Source: SYIM01 sp039800325
GTDB lineage: Bacteria; Pseudomonadota; Gammaproteobacteria; Burkholderiales; Burkholderiaceae_E
Reading direction: 5' to 3'
Length of the DNA stretch: 64,000 nt
NCBI GenBank assembly: GCA_039800325.1
Contig: JBDLQY010000256.1
Location: 1-64,000, forward strand
Shown here: positions 34,862 through 43,024 of the stretch, in pieces
Position numbering within the stretch: the stretch's first letter is position 1
Layout: every line of letters begins with the position of its first letter
The notes under the pieces: model-generated
Databases searched by the model: none
What the model saw: the letters and a program-made list of their open reading frames with translations, nothing else
What the model was told of the DNA's origin: nothing
Made by a program: the position numbers and the translations under genes

Positions 34862-36460
34862 TCAGGTCCGACGCAGCATGGGACCCGGCTCGAAGATACG
34901 GGCGTCCATGGTGCGCAATGAGGGCGACACACGCAGACCGCTTGGGCATACGCTGAGAACATCGCGCTCAAGGTCAATGCCAGGCGCGATTTCGATGAGT
35001 TCAAGCACACCCTCACACAGGGCAAACACGGCGCGCTCGGTTACATACAACGCAGTGGTGCCTTGGCGGCTTGCGTACTGACCATTGAAAGATAAGTGGG
35101 TGACCGTGGGCAAAAGCTTGCGATGGCGGCCCTCGCGACAGATGCGAAGCTGGCCCGCCTGCGCTTGGACGCTGAGTCCGCCCGCGGTGAGCGTTCCGGT
35201 GAACACCAGACGGCGTGTGGCCTGCGTGATGTTGATAAAGCCGCCGACGCCTGCGATGACGCGTGTGCGCCCCTCGCCGAACAGGCTGACATTGACGTTT
35301 CCATTCAGGTCAAATTCGGCCAGCCCCAGGCAGGCGAGGTCGATGCCGCCGCCGTCATAAAAATCAAATTGCGCCGGCTGATCGACCACGGCCTGTGCGA
35401 ATTCAGCTGCGCCAAACGAAAGCCCATCGGCTGGTATGCCGCCAATCGGTCCAGCTTCGACGGTCAGAACAAACGAATCGACGCCTTCCTCACGCGCGAT
35501 GGGACCGATGCCTGCCGGCATGCCCACGCCCAGGTTGACAACACGGGCGCCAGACTGAACCAGCTCAAGCAGGGCGCGCCGCTGGATAATACGCCGGGCA
35601 TCCAGACGGGCGGGGGAAACAGTCTCACTGCCCGGTGTGGTGGGTTTTGAGGCGCGTTGTGGTACCCGCGAGGCACCAGCGACATAGCGCGGATTGAAGT
35701 ACTCGGCGAAGGTCATCGCATGGTTAAGGGGGTCTTCGCCACAGACCACGACATAGTCCACCAAAATGCCCGGAAGCTTTACGGCCTGTGCGGGGGCGGG
35801 CTCGCGCGACAGTCGCTTGACTTGAGCAATAACGATACCGCCACTGTTGCGGGCGGCCTGCGCGATGGCAAGCATCTCGTGATGAAAGGGTTCGTGTTCG
35901 CCGGTGATGTTGCCCTGGTCGTCGGCGGTGGTGCCGCGAACCAGCGCGCAGTCGATTGCCAGGGGCAGATAGCGGAGGTACTCGTCGTTACCCAGCTGCA
36001 GAAGCTCGACGCGATTGGCGGGGCTGCGCTGGTTCAGGCGTGCCCCGCCATGTCGGGGGTCAACAAACGTGTGCAGCCCTGTGCGGGTGATGACGCCAGG
36101 CTTGCCGCCTGCAACGGCCCGGTACAGTTGTGAGATAACGCCCTGTGGCAGGTTGTAGGCGTCTGCCTGCTCATTGAGTGCGAGTGAGGACAGTGCCGGC
36201 GCGGATCGCCAATGCCCGCCGATGATGCAGGCGGTCAGTCCCGCATGGCCGAAATGATTGACCCCGCGCCGACCCCGATCGCCCTGACCCGCGGAGTAGA
36301 TGAGGGTGAGATCGCGTGGCGAACCGCTGGTGACGAAGCGCCGCTCAAGCGCAGCACTGACCGCTTCGGCGTGACCCGCGCCCACGAAGCCGGCGCACGC
36401 AAGGGTCCACCGATCCTGGATAAGTCGTGCGGCGCCGTCGGCGCTGATAAGTTGGGCCAA
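34862..36460 (-). CDS. Acetate/3-oxoacid CoA-transferase, fused alpha and beta domains
   Basis: 532 residues from a TTG at 36460 with AAGGA 7 bases before it; a GTG at 36487 lacks a ribosome-binding site. N-terminal alpha-type domain (SADGAARLIQDRWTLACAGFVGAGH, then YSAGQGD) fused to a C-terminal beta-type domain containing the catalytic Glu in VLTVEAGPIGG. These family I enzymes move CoA between acyl-CoA and a free acid through a glutamyl-CoA intermediate. It is first in an operon with the BenE-like transporter and glutathione reductase, a layout that suggests activation of an imported acid. Confidence 0.88.
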   Translation of the reverse strand: MAQLISADGAARLIQDRWTLACAGFVGAGHAEAVSAALERRFVTSGSPRDLTLIYSAGQGDRGRRGVNHFGHAGLTACIIGGHWRSAPALSSLALNEQADAYNLPQGVISQLYRAVAGGKPGVITRTGLHTFVDPRHGGARLNQRSPANRVELLQLGNDEYLRYLPLAIDCALVRGTTADDQGNITGEHEPFHHEMLAIAQAARNSGGIVIAQVKRLSREPAPAQAVKLPGILVDYVVVCGEDPLNHAMTFAEYFNPRYVAGASRVPQRASKPTTPGSETVSPARLDARRIIQRRALLELVQSGARVVNLGVGMPAGIGPIAREEGVDSFVLTVEAGPIGGIPADGLSFGAAEFAQAVVDQPAQFDFYDGGGIDLACLGLAEFDLNGNVNVSLFGEGRTRVIAGVGGFINITQATRRLVFTGTLTAGGLSVQAQAGQLRICREGRHRKLLPTVTHLSFNGQYASRQGTTALYVTERAVFALCEGVLELIEIAPGIDLERDVLSVCPSGLRVSPSLRTMDARIFEPGPMLRRT

Positions 36461-36581
36461 ACCGATGTCCTTGCCGGGGTGAAACACGAAAAACGGGCGC
36501 CGGGCCTCGCGAGCCCGGCGCGTTGCGCGGCAAACCTGAGTGTGCCACGAGATTCATCCCGACTTGATCGCGGCCGGTATT

Positions 36582-36935
36582 TCAAACCCCCCAGGTGATG
36601 TCGCGGCCCCCGGCCTGGGCGCGTTCGAGCATCTCGATAAAGGGTTGTGCCCGCTGCGAAAATGAGATGCCGGGCAGGCGGCCCTCTTCGGTATGCGCAT
36701 CGACGTCCTTGTCTGGGCGACTTTGTTCGGCGCGGGCCTGAGCACGATCCTGTGCCATGGCTGCACGTTCGGCCGCGACGGCCTGTCGCAGCGCCGCAAG
36801 GGCCGCGTCCATCTGCGCCAGCGTAATGATGCCTTTGGGTTCGGCGGGTTTTCCGATGGTCTGAAGGATGCGTTCGCCAACGGCCTGGGTCATCACCACA
36901 GACCCGGTGGCCCGGCATTTGAACTCATAGATCAT
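36582..36935 (-). CDS. DUF1840 family protein
   Basis: 117 residues, start supported by GAGGAG 5 bases upstream. Matches the DUF1840 pattern: MIYEFKCRATGSVVMT at the N-terminus, GIITLAQMDAALAALRQAV in the middle, and the conserved end SFSQRAQPFIEMLERAQ...DITWGV. The family is small, cytosolic, largely betaproteobacterial and without known function. An Ala/Gln/Arg-rich segment (about 50-85) separates the two conserved ends. Confidence 0.85.
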   Translation of the reverse strand: MIYEFKCRATGSVVMTQAVGERILQTIGKPAEPKGIITLAQMDAALAALRQAVAAERAAMAQDRAQARAEQSRPDKDVDAHTEEGRLPGISFSQRAQPFIEMLERAQAGGRDITWGV

Positions 36936-36979
36936 GATCGCTCCTCATTGTCTGTCGACAGGCTTGATAACATTAGCCC

Positions 36980-37588
36980 ATGACAGTCACTTTGAACCAC
37001 CGCGGCTGCCGGTTAGAGCGTGCCGCGTGGCGACGCTTGTTGACTGCGCTCACAGGCGTGATGCTTGCGTCCTTTGCTGCGCTGCAGTCGGGCTGTAGTC
37101 CGACCTACAACTGGCGCGAATACCGCGATCCCGATGGCGCTTACCGGGTCCTGATGCCAGGCCGGGTGGCTGAGCTCAGCCGTGAGATCAATCTGGACGG
37201 CGTCGTACTGCCCATGAGCATGAGCGGTGCGCTGGTCGATTCCACTCGGTTTGCAGTCGGTATGGTGCGGCTAAAAGAGGAGGGTCAGCGCGATCATGTG
37301 CTGGCGGCCATGCGAACGGCGATGTTGCGCAATATCGCTGCCCATACCCATCGTGATCGTGCGTGCGAGGCGTCTGTGATGAATGCCTCGGGGCAAGCCC
37401 TGACCCGCGTTGCAGCCCAGTGTGTCAGTGCCCAGGGCCGGGCCAATGACAACCCACAGTTCATGGAAGCGATGTTTGTTGCTCGTGGCGACCATGTCTG
37501 GCAGGTGGTCGTGATTGGCGAGCGCATCGACGCTCTTCAGGCGCAGACGCTTTTTGAAGCTTTTCGAATGGTTGGGGAGTCTCGTTGA
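36980..37588 (+). CDS. Putative exported lipoprotein, unknown function
   Basis: 202 residues. A basic N-region (RLERAAWRR) and hydrophobic core are followed by AALQSGC with C39 as the candidate lipidated cysteine; Gln at the -3 position makes the lipobox imperfect, so it could instead be a secreted protein. The mature part begins PTYNWREYRDPDGAYRVLMPGR, a pattern seen in exported proteins with a beta-rich fold. No enzyme motif was seen. It is followed by an MFS gene whose TTG start overlaps its stop, so the two are translationally coupled. Confidence 0.7.
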   Translation: MTVTLNHRGCRLERAAWRRLLTALTGVMLASFAALQSGCSPTYNWREYRDPDGAYRVLMPGRVAELSREINLDGVVLPMSMSGALVDSTRFAVGMVRLKEEGQRDHVLAAMRTAMLRNIAAHTHRDRACEASVMNASGQALTRVAAQCVSAQGRANDNPQFMEAMFVARGDHVWQVVVIGERIDALQAQTLFEAFRMVGESR

Positions 37589-38844
37589 ACACAGTTGCGC
37601 GCACAGATCTTCTTCCTCGGGCATTGGCCATTCGAGTGTTTTTCTGTTTCGCCTCGGGGTATCTGCTGTCGTACGCCCTGCGTTCGGTTAACGCCGTCAT
37701 CGCACCCGAGCTGGTCAATCAGTTTGGGCTGAGCAATGCGCAACTGGGGGCGCTTTCGAGCGCCTACTTTCTGGCCTTTGCGGCCCTGCAATTGCCGTTG
37801 GGTGTTTGGCTCGACCGCTACGGATCACGCAATACCGACGCGGCGCTGTTGCTGATCGCCGCCGTTGGGTGCCTGGTATTTGCGTTGGCGCCTGACCGGC
37901 ATGTTCTGTGGGTGGGCCGTGCTCTGATAGGGGCGGGGGTTTGCGGAGCACTTATGGCCTCGCTTCGGGTGTTCCGATTCTGGTATGCGCAAGAGCGGCA
38001 GCAGCAGCTTGCAGCATGGATGCTCGTGATCGGGTCCCTGGGTGCGCTATCGGCGACGGTGCCAGTGCAGTGGGCCATGACCAGCATCGGGTGGCGCGGG
38101 GTGTTCGGGCTTGTCGCCTTGCTGCTGACCTGTTCGAGTGCAGCCATTTTCTGGCTGGTTCCACGCGAGCCCGCCCGCCCCGTTCAGTCACTATCATCGC
38201 AGTGGGCTGGCTATCTGCGGGTCTTTCGGTCCGCTTATTTTTGGCGGTTCGCCATTGCGGCGGTCGCTTTTCACTCTGGCTTCGTTGCCTACCAGAGTCT
38301 GTGGATGGGGCCCTGGTTTACGCAGGTCTTGGGTTTGTCATCGGCACAGTCGGCGCAGGCGCTACTGGTGTTTAACTTCGTGCTGATGCTGGGCTATCTG
38401 TTCTTGGGTTGGGCGGCGCCCAGGCTGGCCAGCGCGGGATGGAGCACCTTGCGAACTGTTGGCTGGGGAACCGCGCTGACGCTGGTTGCGCAGCTGGCCA
38501 TTGTTTTTGCGCACGGCGCGAGTGCCTGGCTGCTGTGGTTGTGCCTAGCCTTGGGGGTCACCACCTACACGCTGGTGCAAACGCATGTGAGTCTTACCTT
38601 CCCCAGCGAGCTGACCGGCCGTGCCTTCTCCGCGTTCAATCTCATGTTGTTCGTGGGTATGTTCGCGATTCAGTGGCTTTTCGGCGTACTGGTCGATGCG
38701 CTGTCGACCGTACCCGCTATAGGCGCAGGACCGCCCGCTTTTCGGGTGGCGCTGTTCTTGTGGGTCATGGTGCAGCTGGGTGCTTTTGCTGTGATGTTGG
38801 GCTGGCGCGTGCAGCCGGCCAATGAGGCTGATGTCACCCGCTAG
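37585..38844 (+). CDS. Major facilitator superfamily transporter
   Basis: 419 residues from a TTG overlapping the lipoprotein stop (TTGA); twelve predicted membrane segments. The MFS motif A region between segments 2 and 3 is GVWLDRYGSRNTDAALL. Similar to NNP/ACS-like sugar and organic acid transporters only at superfamily level; the substrate cannot be predicted. Its stop meets the convergent DMT gene with a 4-base overlap. Confidence 0.87.
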   Translation: MNTVARTDLLPRALAIRVFFCFASGYLLSYALRSVNAVIAPELVNQFGLSNAQLGALSSAYFLAFAALQLPLGVWLDRYGSRNTDAALLLIAAVGCLVFALAPDRHVLWVGRALIGAGVCGALMASLRVFRFWYAQERQQQLAAWMLVIGSLGALSATVPVQWAMTSIGWRGVFGLVALLLTCSSAAIFWLVPREPARPVQSLSSQWAGYLRVFRSAYFWRFAIAAVAFHSGFVAYQSLWMGPWFTQVLGLSSAQSAQALLVFNFVLMLGYLFLGWAAPRLASAGWSTLRTVGWGTALTLVAQLAIVFAHGASAWLLWLCLALGVTTYTLVQTHVSLTFPSELTGRAFSAFNLMLFVGMFAIQWLFGVLVDALSTVPAIGAGPPAFRVALFLWVMVQLGAFAVMLGWRVQPANEADVTR

Positions 38845-39824
38845 CGCGAAACAACGGCACGAATGCCCGCCAGGACGCCGATCAGCAGCAGCGCGATACC
38901 CAGTAGCGTTATGGCGTCAGGCGCCTGGCCGCGCAGCACGAACACATAGACCAGCGCGGCGATGGTTTCAAACACGATCAGCTGCCCGCTCAAGGCAGTG
39001 GGTAGACGTTCCGCCGCGCGATTCCACAGCCATGTTCCCAACCAGGAGGCCAGCAGCCCCATCGCAAACATGGCCGCAAGAAAGTCTGCTGGTCTGGGGC
39101 CCAGAGGCCAATCGTAGCGATTCGCGTGCACGGTCTGATCGCCATGTAGCCACGCCAGACTCAGCAGCGCCGCGGTAACCGCCAATGGCAGCGTGGCCAG
39201 TCCCTGTGCGGTCGCCCAGGCGCTGGCACTGACCACCCCACGATGCCTGAGCCAGCGCGCGTTGCGGATCGGGTACCAGGTCCAGCAGGCCAGCGCGAGC
39301 AGGGCCAGTAGCAGGCCGAGCACCGGGTCTGTGGAGGCCGCCGAGGTGGAGTTTGAAAGCGCCTCTGAGGCGACAGGCCATTCGCGACCATGCACGCACA
39401 GCAGACCTGTGGCGATTAGAGCGAGAGCCCAGCCCAGTGAGCGCCAGGGCAGCTCGCGCGTGCCCAGATTTGAGACGACGCTGATCACCAGAGGAAGGGT
39501 ACCGATGATCAGGGTCGGCAGCGCGCCGCCGGCAAGCTGGATGGCTGCGGCCAGGCTGGCGTAGTACATCAGATTGCCCACCAGCGCCAGGCGAAGGGCT
39601 TCCAGCCAATCGGCGCGCGCCAGTCGCGCCAGTTCCCGCCTTTGAAGGACCGCCAGCGGCAAGGCGATCAGCCCAAAGGCGAGATAGCGGCCGATGGACA
39701 GGGCGGCTGCCGGGTAATCGGCCAGCATCAAAGGCGCAACGAAGACCAGTCCCCAGACCAGTCCCGCGCCCACGGCGCACATGACCCCCGCGGCGAGTGC
39801 CGGGGGTTTATTGCCCGGATTCAT
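38841..39824 (-). CDS. EamA/DMT family transporter
   Basis: 327 residues with ten predicted membrane segments in two EamA halves: the first starts at the N-terminus (AVGAGLVWGLVFVAPLML), the second near DPVLGLLLALLALACWTWYP. Between them a hydrophilic segment with a Ser/Thr-rich loop (NSTSAASTD). Substrate unknown. Three DMT-type genes occur in the window (here, 24.6 kb and 47.5 kb) with little similarity beyond the family, so they are not recent duplicates. Confidence 0.86.
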   Translation of the reverse strand: MNPGNKPPALAAGVMCAVGAGLVWGLVFVAPLMLADYPAAALSIGRYLAFGLIALPLAVLQRRELARLARADWLEALRLALVGNLMYYASLAAAIQLAGGALPTLIIGTLPLVISVVSNLGTRELPWRSLGWALALIATGLLCVHGREWPVASEALSNSTSAASTDPVLGLLLALLALACWTWYPIRNARWLRHRGVVSASAWATAQGLATLPLAVTAALLSLAWLHGDQTVHANRYDWPLGPRPADFLAAMFAMGLLASWLGTWLWNRAAERLPTALSGQLIVFETIAALVYVFVLRGQAPDAITLLGIALLLIGVLAGIRAVVSR

Positions 39825-39872
39825 AGACAGATGCAGACCGAACAGCGCAATGAAGGCATTGAAGCGCCGGGT

Positions 39873-40940
39873 TCAGGCTGATGGAGTCGAAGGGTCTGAT
39901 GGCATCAGCGTCATCATGGTTTCGCTGCGAATGATGCGATCGGGCAGGGTGAACTCGTGTTCAGTGAACAGTCGGTTGGCTCGATTGTGGTCGTGCGCGG
40001 CGGCCTCCGTGAGGTCGAGCACTGGGGATACGCAGCAGTCGCGTGCGGCAGCAAGCTGCGCCCATTCATCGCGAGTGCGGCGGATAAATGCGCCCGCAAG
40101 TACCGTTGCCGCCTGTGGCCAGCTGGACTCGCGGTACTGATCGTCGACCCGCAGGCTGCCGGTCAGCTCCGTGAGTTCTAGGAGCTCTCGATAAAACTTG
40201 GGTTCAATCGCGCCCACCGCCACATGTCGGCCGTCAGCGCAGGCATATACGCGGTAAAACGGTGCGCCGCCGTCGAGCAGATTGGCGCTTCGGGCCAGCC
40301 GCCAGCGGCCGCCAGCCAGCATGCCGTAGAACATCGGTAGCAGACCGATCGTGCCCGCCAGAATGCTGGTGGTGACCACACCGCCGCGTCCGGTGATGCC
40401 ACGCTGAACCAGCTGCGCGAGCGCGCCCACCAGCAGATGCATGGCGCCGCCACCGAAGTCGGCCACCAGGTTCAGCGGCGCAACAGGATGATCGGCTGGT
40501 CCAATCGCCGCCAGTGCTCCCGAGAGAGCAAGGTAGTTGATGTCGTGACCCGCCCGCAGGGCCAGTTCGCCCTGGTCGCCCCAGCCGGACAGACGTCCAA
40601 TGACCAATCGTGGGTGTGTGCGCAGCAAATCCTGGGGCGCGAGCTCAAGCCGCTCAAGCACGCCAGGCCGGAAGCCCTCCAGAAGCAGATCGGTGTCGGC
40701 CAGTTGTTGATGAAGTTGAGCCCGCTGCTCGGGCGCCTTCAGGTCGAGTCTGCAGACCGTCTTGCCGGTATTGAGCACATCAAAGCGCGGATCCAGGCCC
40801 AGTCCCAGCCCTGGATCGTTGGGAGGCGATACGCGTGTGACCTGCGCGCCCAGTGATTGCAGGATCATGCCTGCAAAGGGCACGGGGCCAATGGCATGCA
40901 ACTCAATGACTTTTAGTCCGGCCAGGGCTTGTTCTTGCAT
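39873..40940 (-). CDS. Family III CoA-transferase / alpha-methylacyl-CoA racemase-like
   Basis: 355 residues with GGAG 10 bases before the ATG. The N-terminal LKVIELHAIGPVPFAGMILQSLGAQVTRV and the catalytic segment AGHDINYLALSGAL match alpha-methylacyl-CoA racemase, where the adjacent His and a downstream Asp shift the alpha proton. The length of about 355 is that of racemases (CoA-transferases of the family are nearer 400). It probably epimerises 2-methyl-branched acyl-CoAs for beta-oxidation. No beta-oxidation operon is adjacent. Confidence 0.84.
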   Translation of the reverse strand: MQEQALAGLKVIELHAIGPVPFAGMILQSLGAQVTRVSPPNDPGLGLGLDPRFDVLNTGKTVCRLDLKAPEQRAQLHQQLADTDLLLEGFRPGVLERLELAPQDLLRTHPRLVIGRLSGWGDQGELALRAGHDINYLALSGALAAIGPADHPVAPLNLVADFGGGAMHLLVGALAQLVQRGITGRGGVVTTSILAGTIGLLPMFYGMLAGGRWRLARSANLLDGGAPFYRVYACADGRHVAVGAIEPKFYRELLELTELTGSLRVDDQYRESSWPQAATVLAGAFIRRTRDEWAQLAAARDCCVSPVLDLTEAAAHDHNRANRLFTEHEFTLPDRIIRSETMMTLMPSDPSTPSA

Positions 40941-41006
40941 GGTGCGGTTCTCCGACGGCAGCCGCTATTGTCGCAGGCGAGCGCGTGCGCGCTGGTTAGA
41001 CGCCCA

Positions 41007-41077
41007 GGTGCCGGGCGATGCGGGTGCCGGGCGATGCGGGTGCCGAGCGATGCGGGTGCCGAGCGATGCGGGTGCCG
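41007..41077. repeat. 16-bp tandem repeat, about 4.4 copies
   Basis: Four complete copies of GGTGCCGRGCGATGCG at 41007-41022, 41023-41038, 41039-41054 and 41055-41070, plus 7 bases of a fifth. Copies 1-2 have G and copies 3-4 have A at the tenth position of the cycle's GGGC/GAGC difference, so it probably grew by duplication of a two-type array. It lies in the 203-bp gap downstream of comM and upstream of the racemase-like gene start, both on the minus strand. Confidence 0.9.
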
Positions 41078-41143
41078 CGGCCAGCCGGTCTGCCCGTCCC
41101 GGCCACCCCCGCGGCCGCTGGGTGCGACGGACCTGCCTGCGCT

Positions 41144-42652
41144 TTAGTCAGGGGTCAGGTTGTGCAGCAGCGCACGACGCATGGAAATGGCCTGCGCCAC
41201 ATGCTCGTCGTCCAGCCGCTCGCAGGCGTCCAGATCGGCCAGGCTGCGAGCCACGCGCAGCGCGCGGTGTACCGCGCGAGCGGACCAGCGAAGACGCGCA
41301 GCTGCCCGTGCAAGTAACTCGCGTGCGGTGTCAGTGAGCGGGCAATGCTGTTCGATGTCGGCCGCCTGCAGATGTGCGTTGGGCATGGCCTGGCGGTGCA
41401 GTTGTCGCTCCCAGGCCGATTGCACCCGAGCCTGGATGAGCGCACTGGACTCTGCCTTGTGCGCAGCCAGGAGGCGCCGCTCGTCGATGGGATCCACTCG
41501 TATATGAATATCGACACGGTCAAGCACCGGGCCCGAGATGCGTTGCTGATAACGGCTGATCTGCTCGCGCGAGCAGCGACAGCGCGCGCTGGGGGCCAGG
41601 CCACAGGGGCAGGGGTTCATCGCGGCGACCAGTTGAAAACGTGCCGGGAAGTCGATTCGGGCATGGGCTCTTGAGACCGTGATTCGGCCGGTCTCAAGGG
41701 GTTCGCGTAAGGCCTCCAGGGCCGAGCGACTGAACTCGGCCAGTTCGTCCAGAAAGAGCACGCCGCGATGAGCCAGGCTGATTTCGCCGGGACGAGGGTT
41801 GCTGCCGCCCCCGACCAGTGCCGCCGTCGAGGCCGTATGGTGCGGGCTTCGGAATGGACGAACGCCCCAGTGCCGGGCTTCGAAGCGGCCCGCGAGAGCC
41901 TGAATGGCTGCGATTTCAAGAGACTCGCTGGCCAGCGGCGCTGGCAGAATCGACGGCAGGCGACTGGCCAGCATGGATTTACCCGCGCCGGGTGGGCCCA
42001 CCATCAGGACCGAGTGGGCGCCGGCGGCTGCCACCTCTAGTGTGCGCCTGGCCTCTTCGTGGGCCTGCACGTCGCAGAAGTCCGCCAGTGAGCTGACCTC
42101 TGAGAGAGCGGGTGATTCATGATGAACCCGGGTCATCGTGGATTCACCGCGAAGGTGAGCACACACATCGATCAGGTGTGCGGCGGCCAGGGCGTCAACC
42201 TCGGTGTCCAGTGCGGCTTCGGCGCTGCAGGCTGTCGGTAGCACCAGACGGCGCCCGCCCTGGCGGACCGCCAAGGCCATGGCCAGCGCCCCCCGAATGG
42301 GTCGAAGATCGCCCGTAAGTGAGAGCTCACCAACCAGTTCGAGCTCAGTCAGATGGTCGGGAGGCAGCTGGCCGGCTGCCACCAGAACTCCGATGGCGAT
42401 CGGAAGATCGAAGCGGCCGGAATCTTTGGGCAGGTCGGCCGGCGCCAGATTGACGGTGAGTCTTCGATTCGGAAAGTCGAGCCCGCTTTGCACGATGGCT
42501 GCGCGTACCCGCTCGCGACTTTCGCGCACGGCGGCCTCCGGCAGGCCAACAATATGAAAGGCTGGCAGGCCATTGGCTACGTGAACTTCGACACGGACCT
42601 CAGGCGCCTGCAGGCCGAGCAGGGCGCGGGAATGAACAACGGCCAAAGACAT
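41144..42652 (-). CDS. comM: YifB/ComM family Mg-chelatase-like AAA+ ATPase
   Basis: 502 residues: N-terminal ChlI-like domain (LGLQAPEVRVEVHVANGLPAFHIVG..., shown by start only), AAA+ core with Walker A MVGPPGAGKSMLASRLP and Walker B GVLFLDELAEF, a zinc-type motif PCPCG...CRCS, and the C-terminal Mg-chelatase extension (SARAVHRALRVARSLADL). ComM is a hexameric helicase that drives branch migration during natural transformation in Vibrio and Haemophilus. The presence of dprA in the window agrees, but both genes occur in species not known to be competent. An AGGAGG lies 12 bases before the ATG. Confidence 0.92.
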   Translation of the reverse strand: MSLAVVHSRALLGLQAPEVRVEVHVANGLPAFHIVGLPEAAVRESRERVRAAIVQSGLDFPNRRLTVNLAPADLPKDSGRFDLPIAIGVLVAAGQLPPDHLTELELVGELSLTGDLRPIRGALAMALAVRQGGRRLVLPTACSAEAALDTEVDALAAAHLIDVCAHLRGESTMTRVHHESPALSEVSSLADFCDVQAHEEARRTLEVAAAGAHSVLMVGPPGAGKSMLASRLPSILPAPLASESLEIAAIQALAGRFEARHWGVRPFRSPHHTASTAALVGGGSNPRPGEISLAHRGVLFLDELAEFSRSALEALREPLETGRITVSRAHARIDFPARFQLVAAMNPCPCGLAPSARCRCSREQISRYQQRISGPVLDRVDIHIRVDPIDERRLLAAHKAESSALIQARVQSAWERQLHRQAMPNAHLQAADIEQHCPLTDTARELLARAAARLRWSARAVHRALRVARSLADLDACERLDDEHVAQAISMRRALLHNLTPD

Positions 42653-42898
42653 GAAAAATGGGCCTCCTGGGTTCGGACGCTAAGTCGCGGCACGGGCAGG
42701 ATGTTGACCGGACCGGGCGCCGCCATCGTGAACCGTGTTGCGGGGCGCGGTCTGAATTGCCTCGACCCATTGGCTTCAGCTTGTCGGCTGAGATGCGGCC
42801 CTGCGGGCGTGCGAGAGCGCCGCAAGCGCTCATGGGCATCCGGTTGTCCGCAAAGACCTGGACCTCGATCATCGGGAACAATTCGATCCGACCAAACA
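42653..42898. other. Gene-free divergent region between comM and the box operon
   Basis: The gap from comM to boxC is 372 bases. The comM-proximal 246 bases contain several overlapping open frames on both strands, none with a ribosome-binding site or recognisable protein sequence; they look like coding-biased GC-rich noise. The box promoter and operator occupy the distal part (listed separately). No insertion remnant or RNA gene was seen. Confidence 0.5.
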
Positions 42899-42940
42899 TG
42901 CAAGAAAATGCTTGCATAAGGCGTTTGCATGCATTATTAT
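42899..42940 (+). promoter_or_regulatory. Promoter and palindromic operator of the boxCBA operon
   Basis: A -35 box TTGCAT (42912-42917), 17-base spacer and -10 box TATTAT (42935-42940) place the start near 42947. A perfect inverted repeat TGCAAG-N6-CTTGCA (42899-42916) overlaps the -35 box, and further TGCA elements lie at 42926-42929 and 42930-42933. BoxR, the benzoyl-CoA-responsive repressor of Azoarcus box operons, is reported to use TGCA-containing operators, so a BoxR-like repressor is the best guess. No boxR gene is in the window. Confidence 0.6.
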
Positions 42941-43024
42941 GCCGGAAATCGGGTAGGGACAAACCATCCCGTCACATGTTTCTTCCGGCAAAGAACTGGC
43001 AGCACATCCCTTGGAGACGCCCTT

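Noticed and set aside
36582..36598. Frameshift between the CoA-transferase and DUF1840 genes
   Set aside because: Overlapping minus-strand frames in this area are shadows; both genes have complete ends and a normal gap between them.
41007..41077. CRISPR array
   Set aside because: The 16-bp units are directly adjacent with no unique spacers, and no cas genes are present.
42577..42962. Small minus-strand genes of 117-120 codons between comM and boxC
   Set aside because: They overlap each other, comM or the box promoter, lack ribosome-binding sites, and have Arg/Pro/Cys-rich compositions typical of GC-rich shadow frames.
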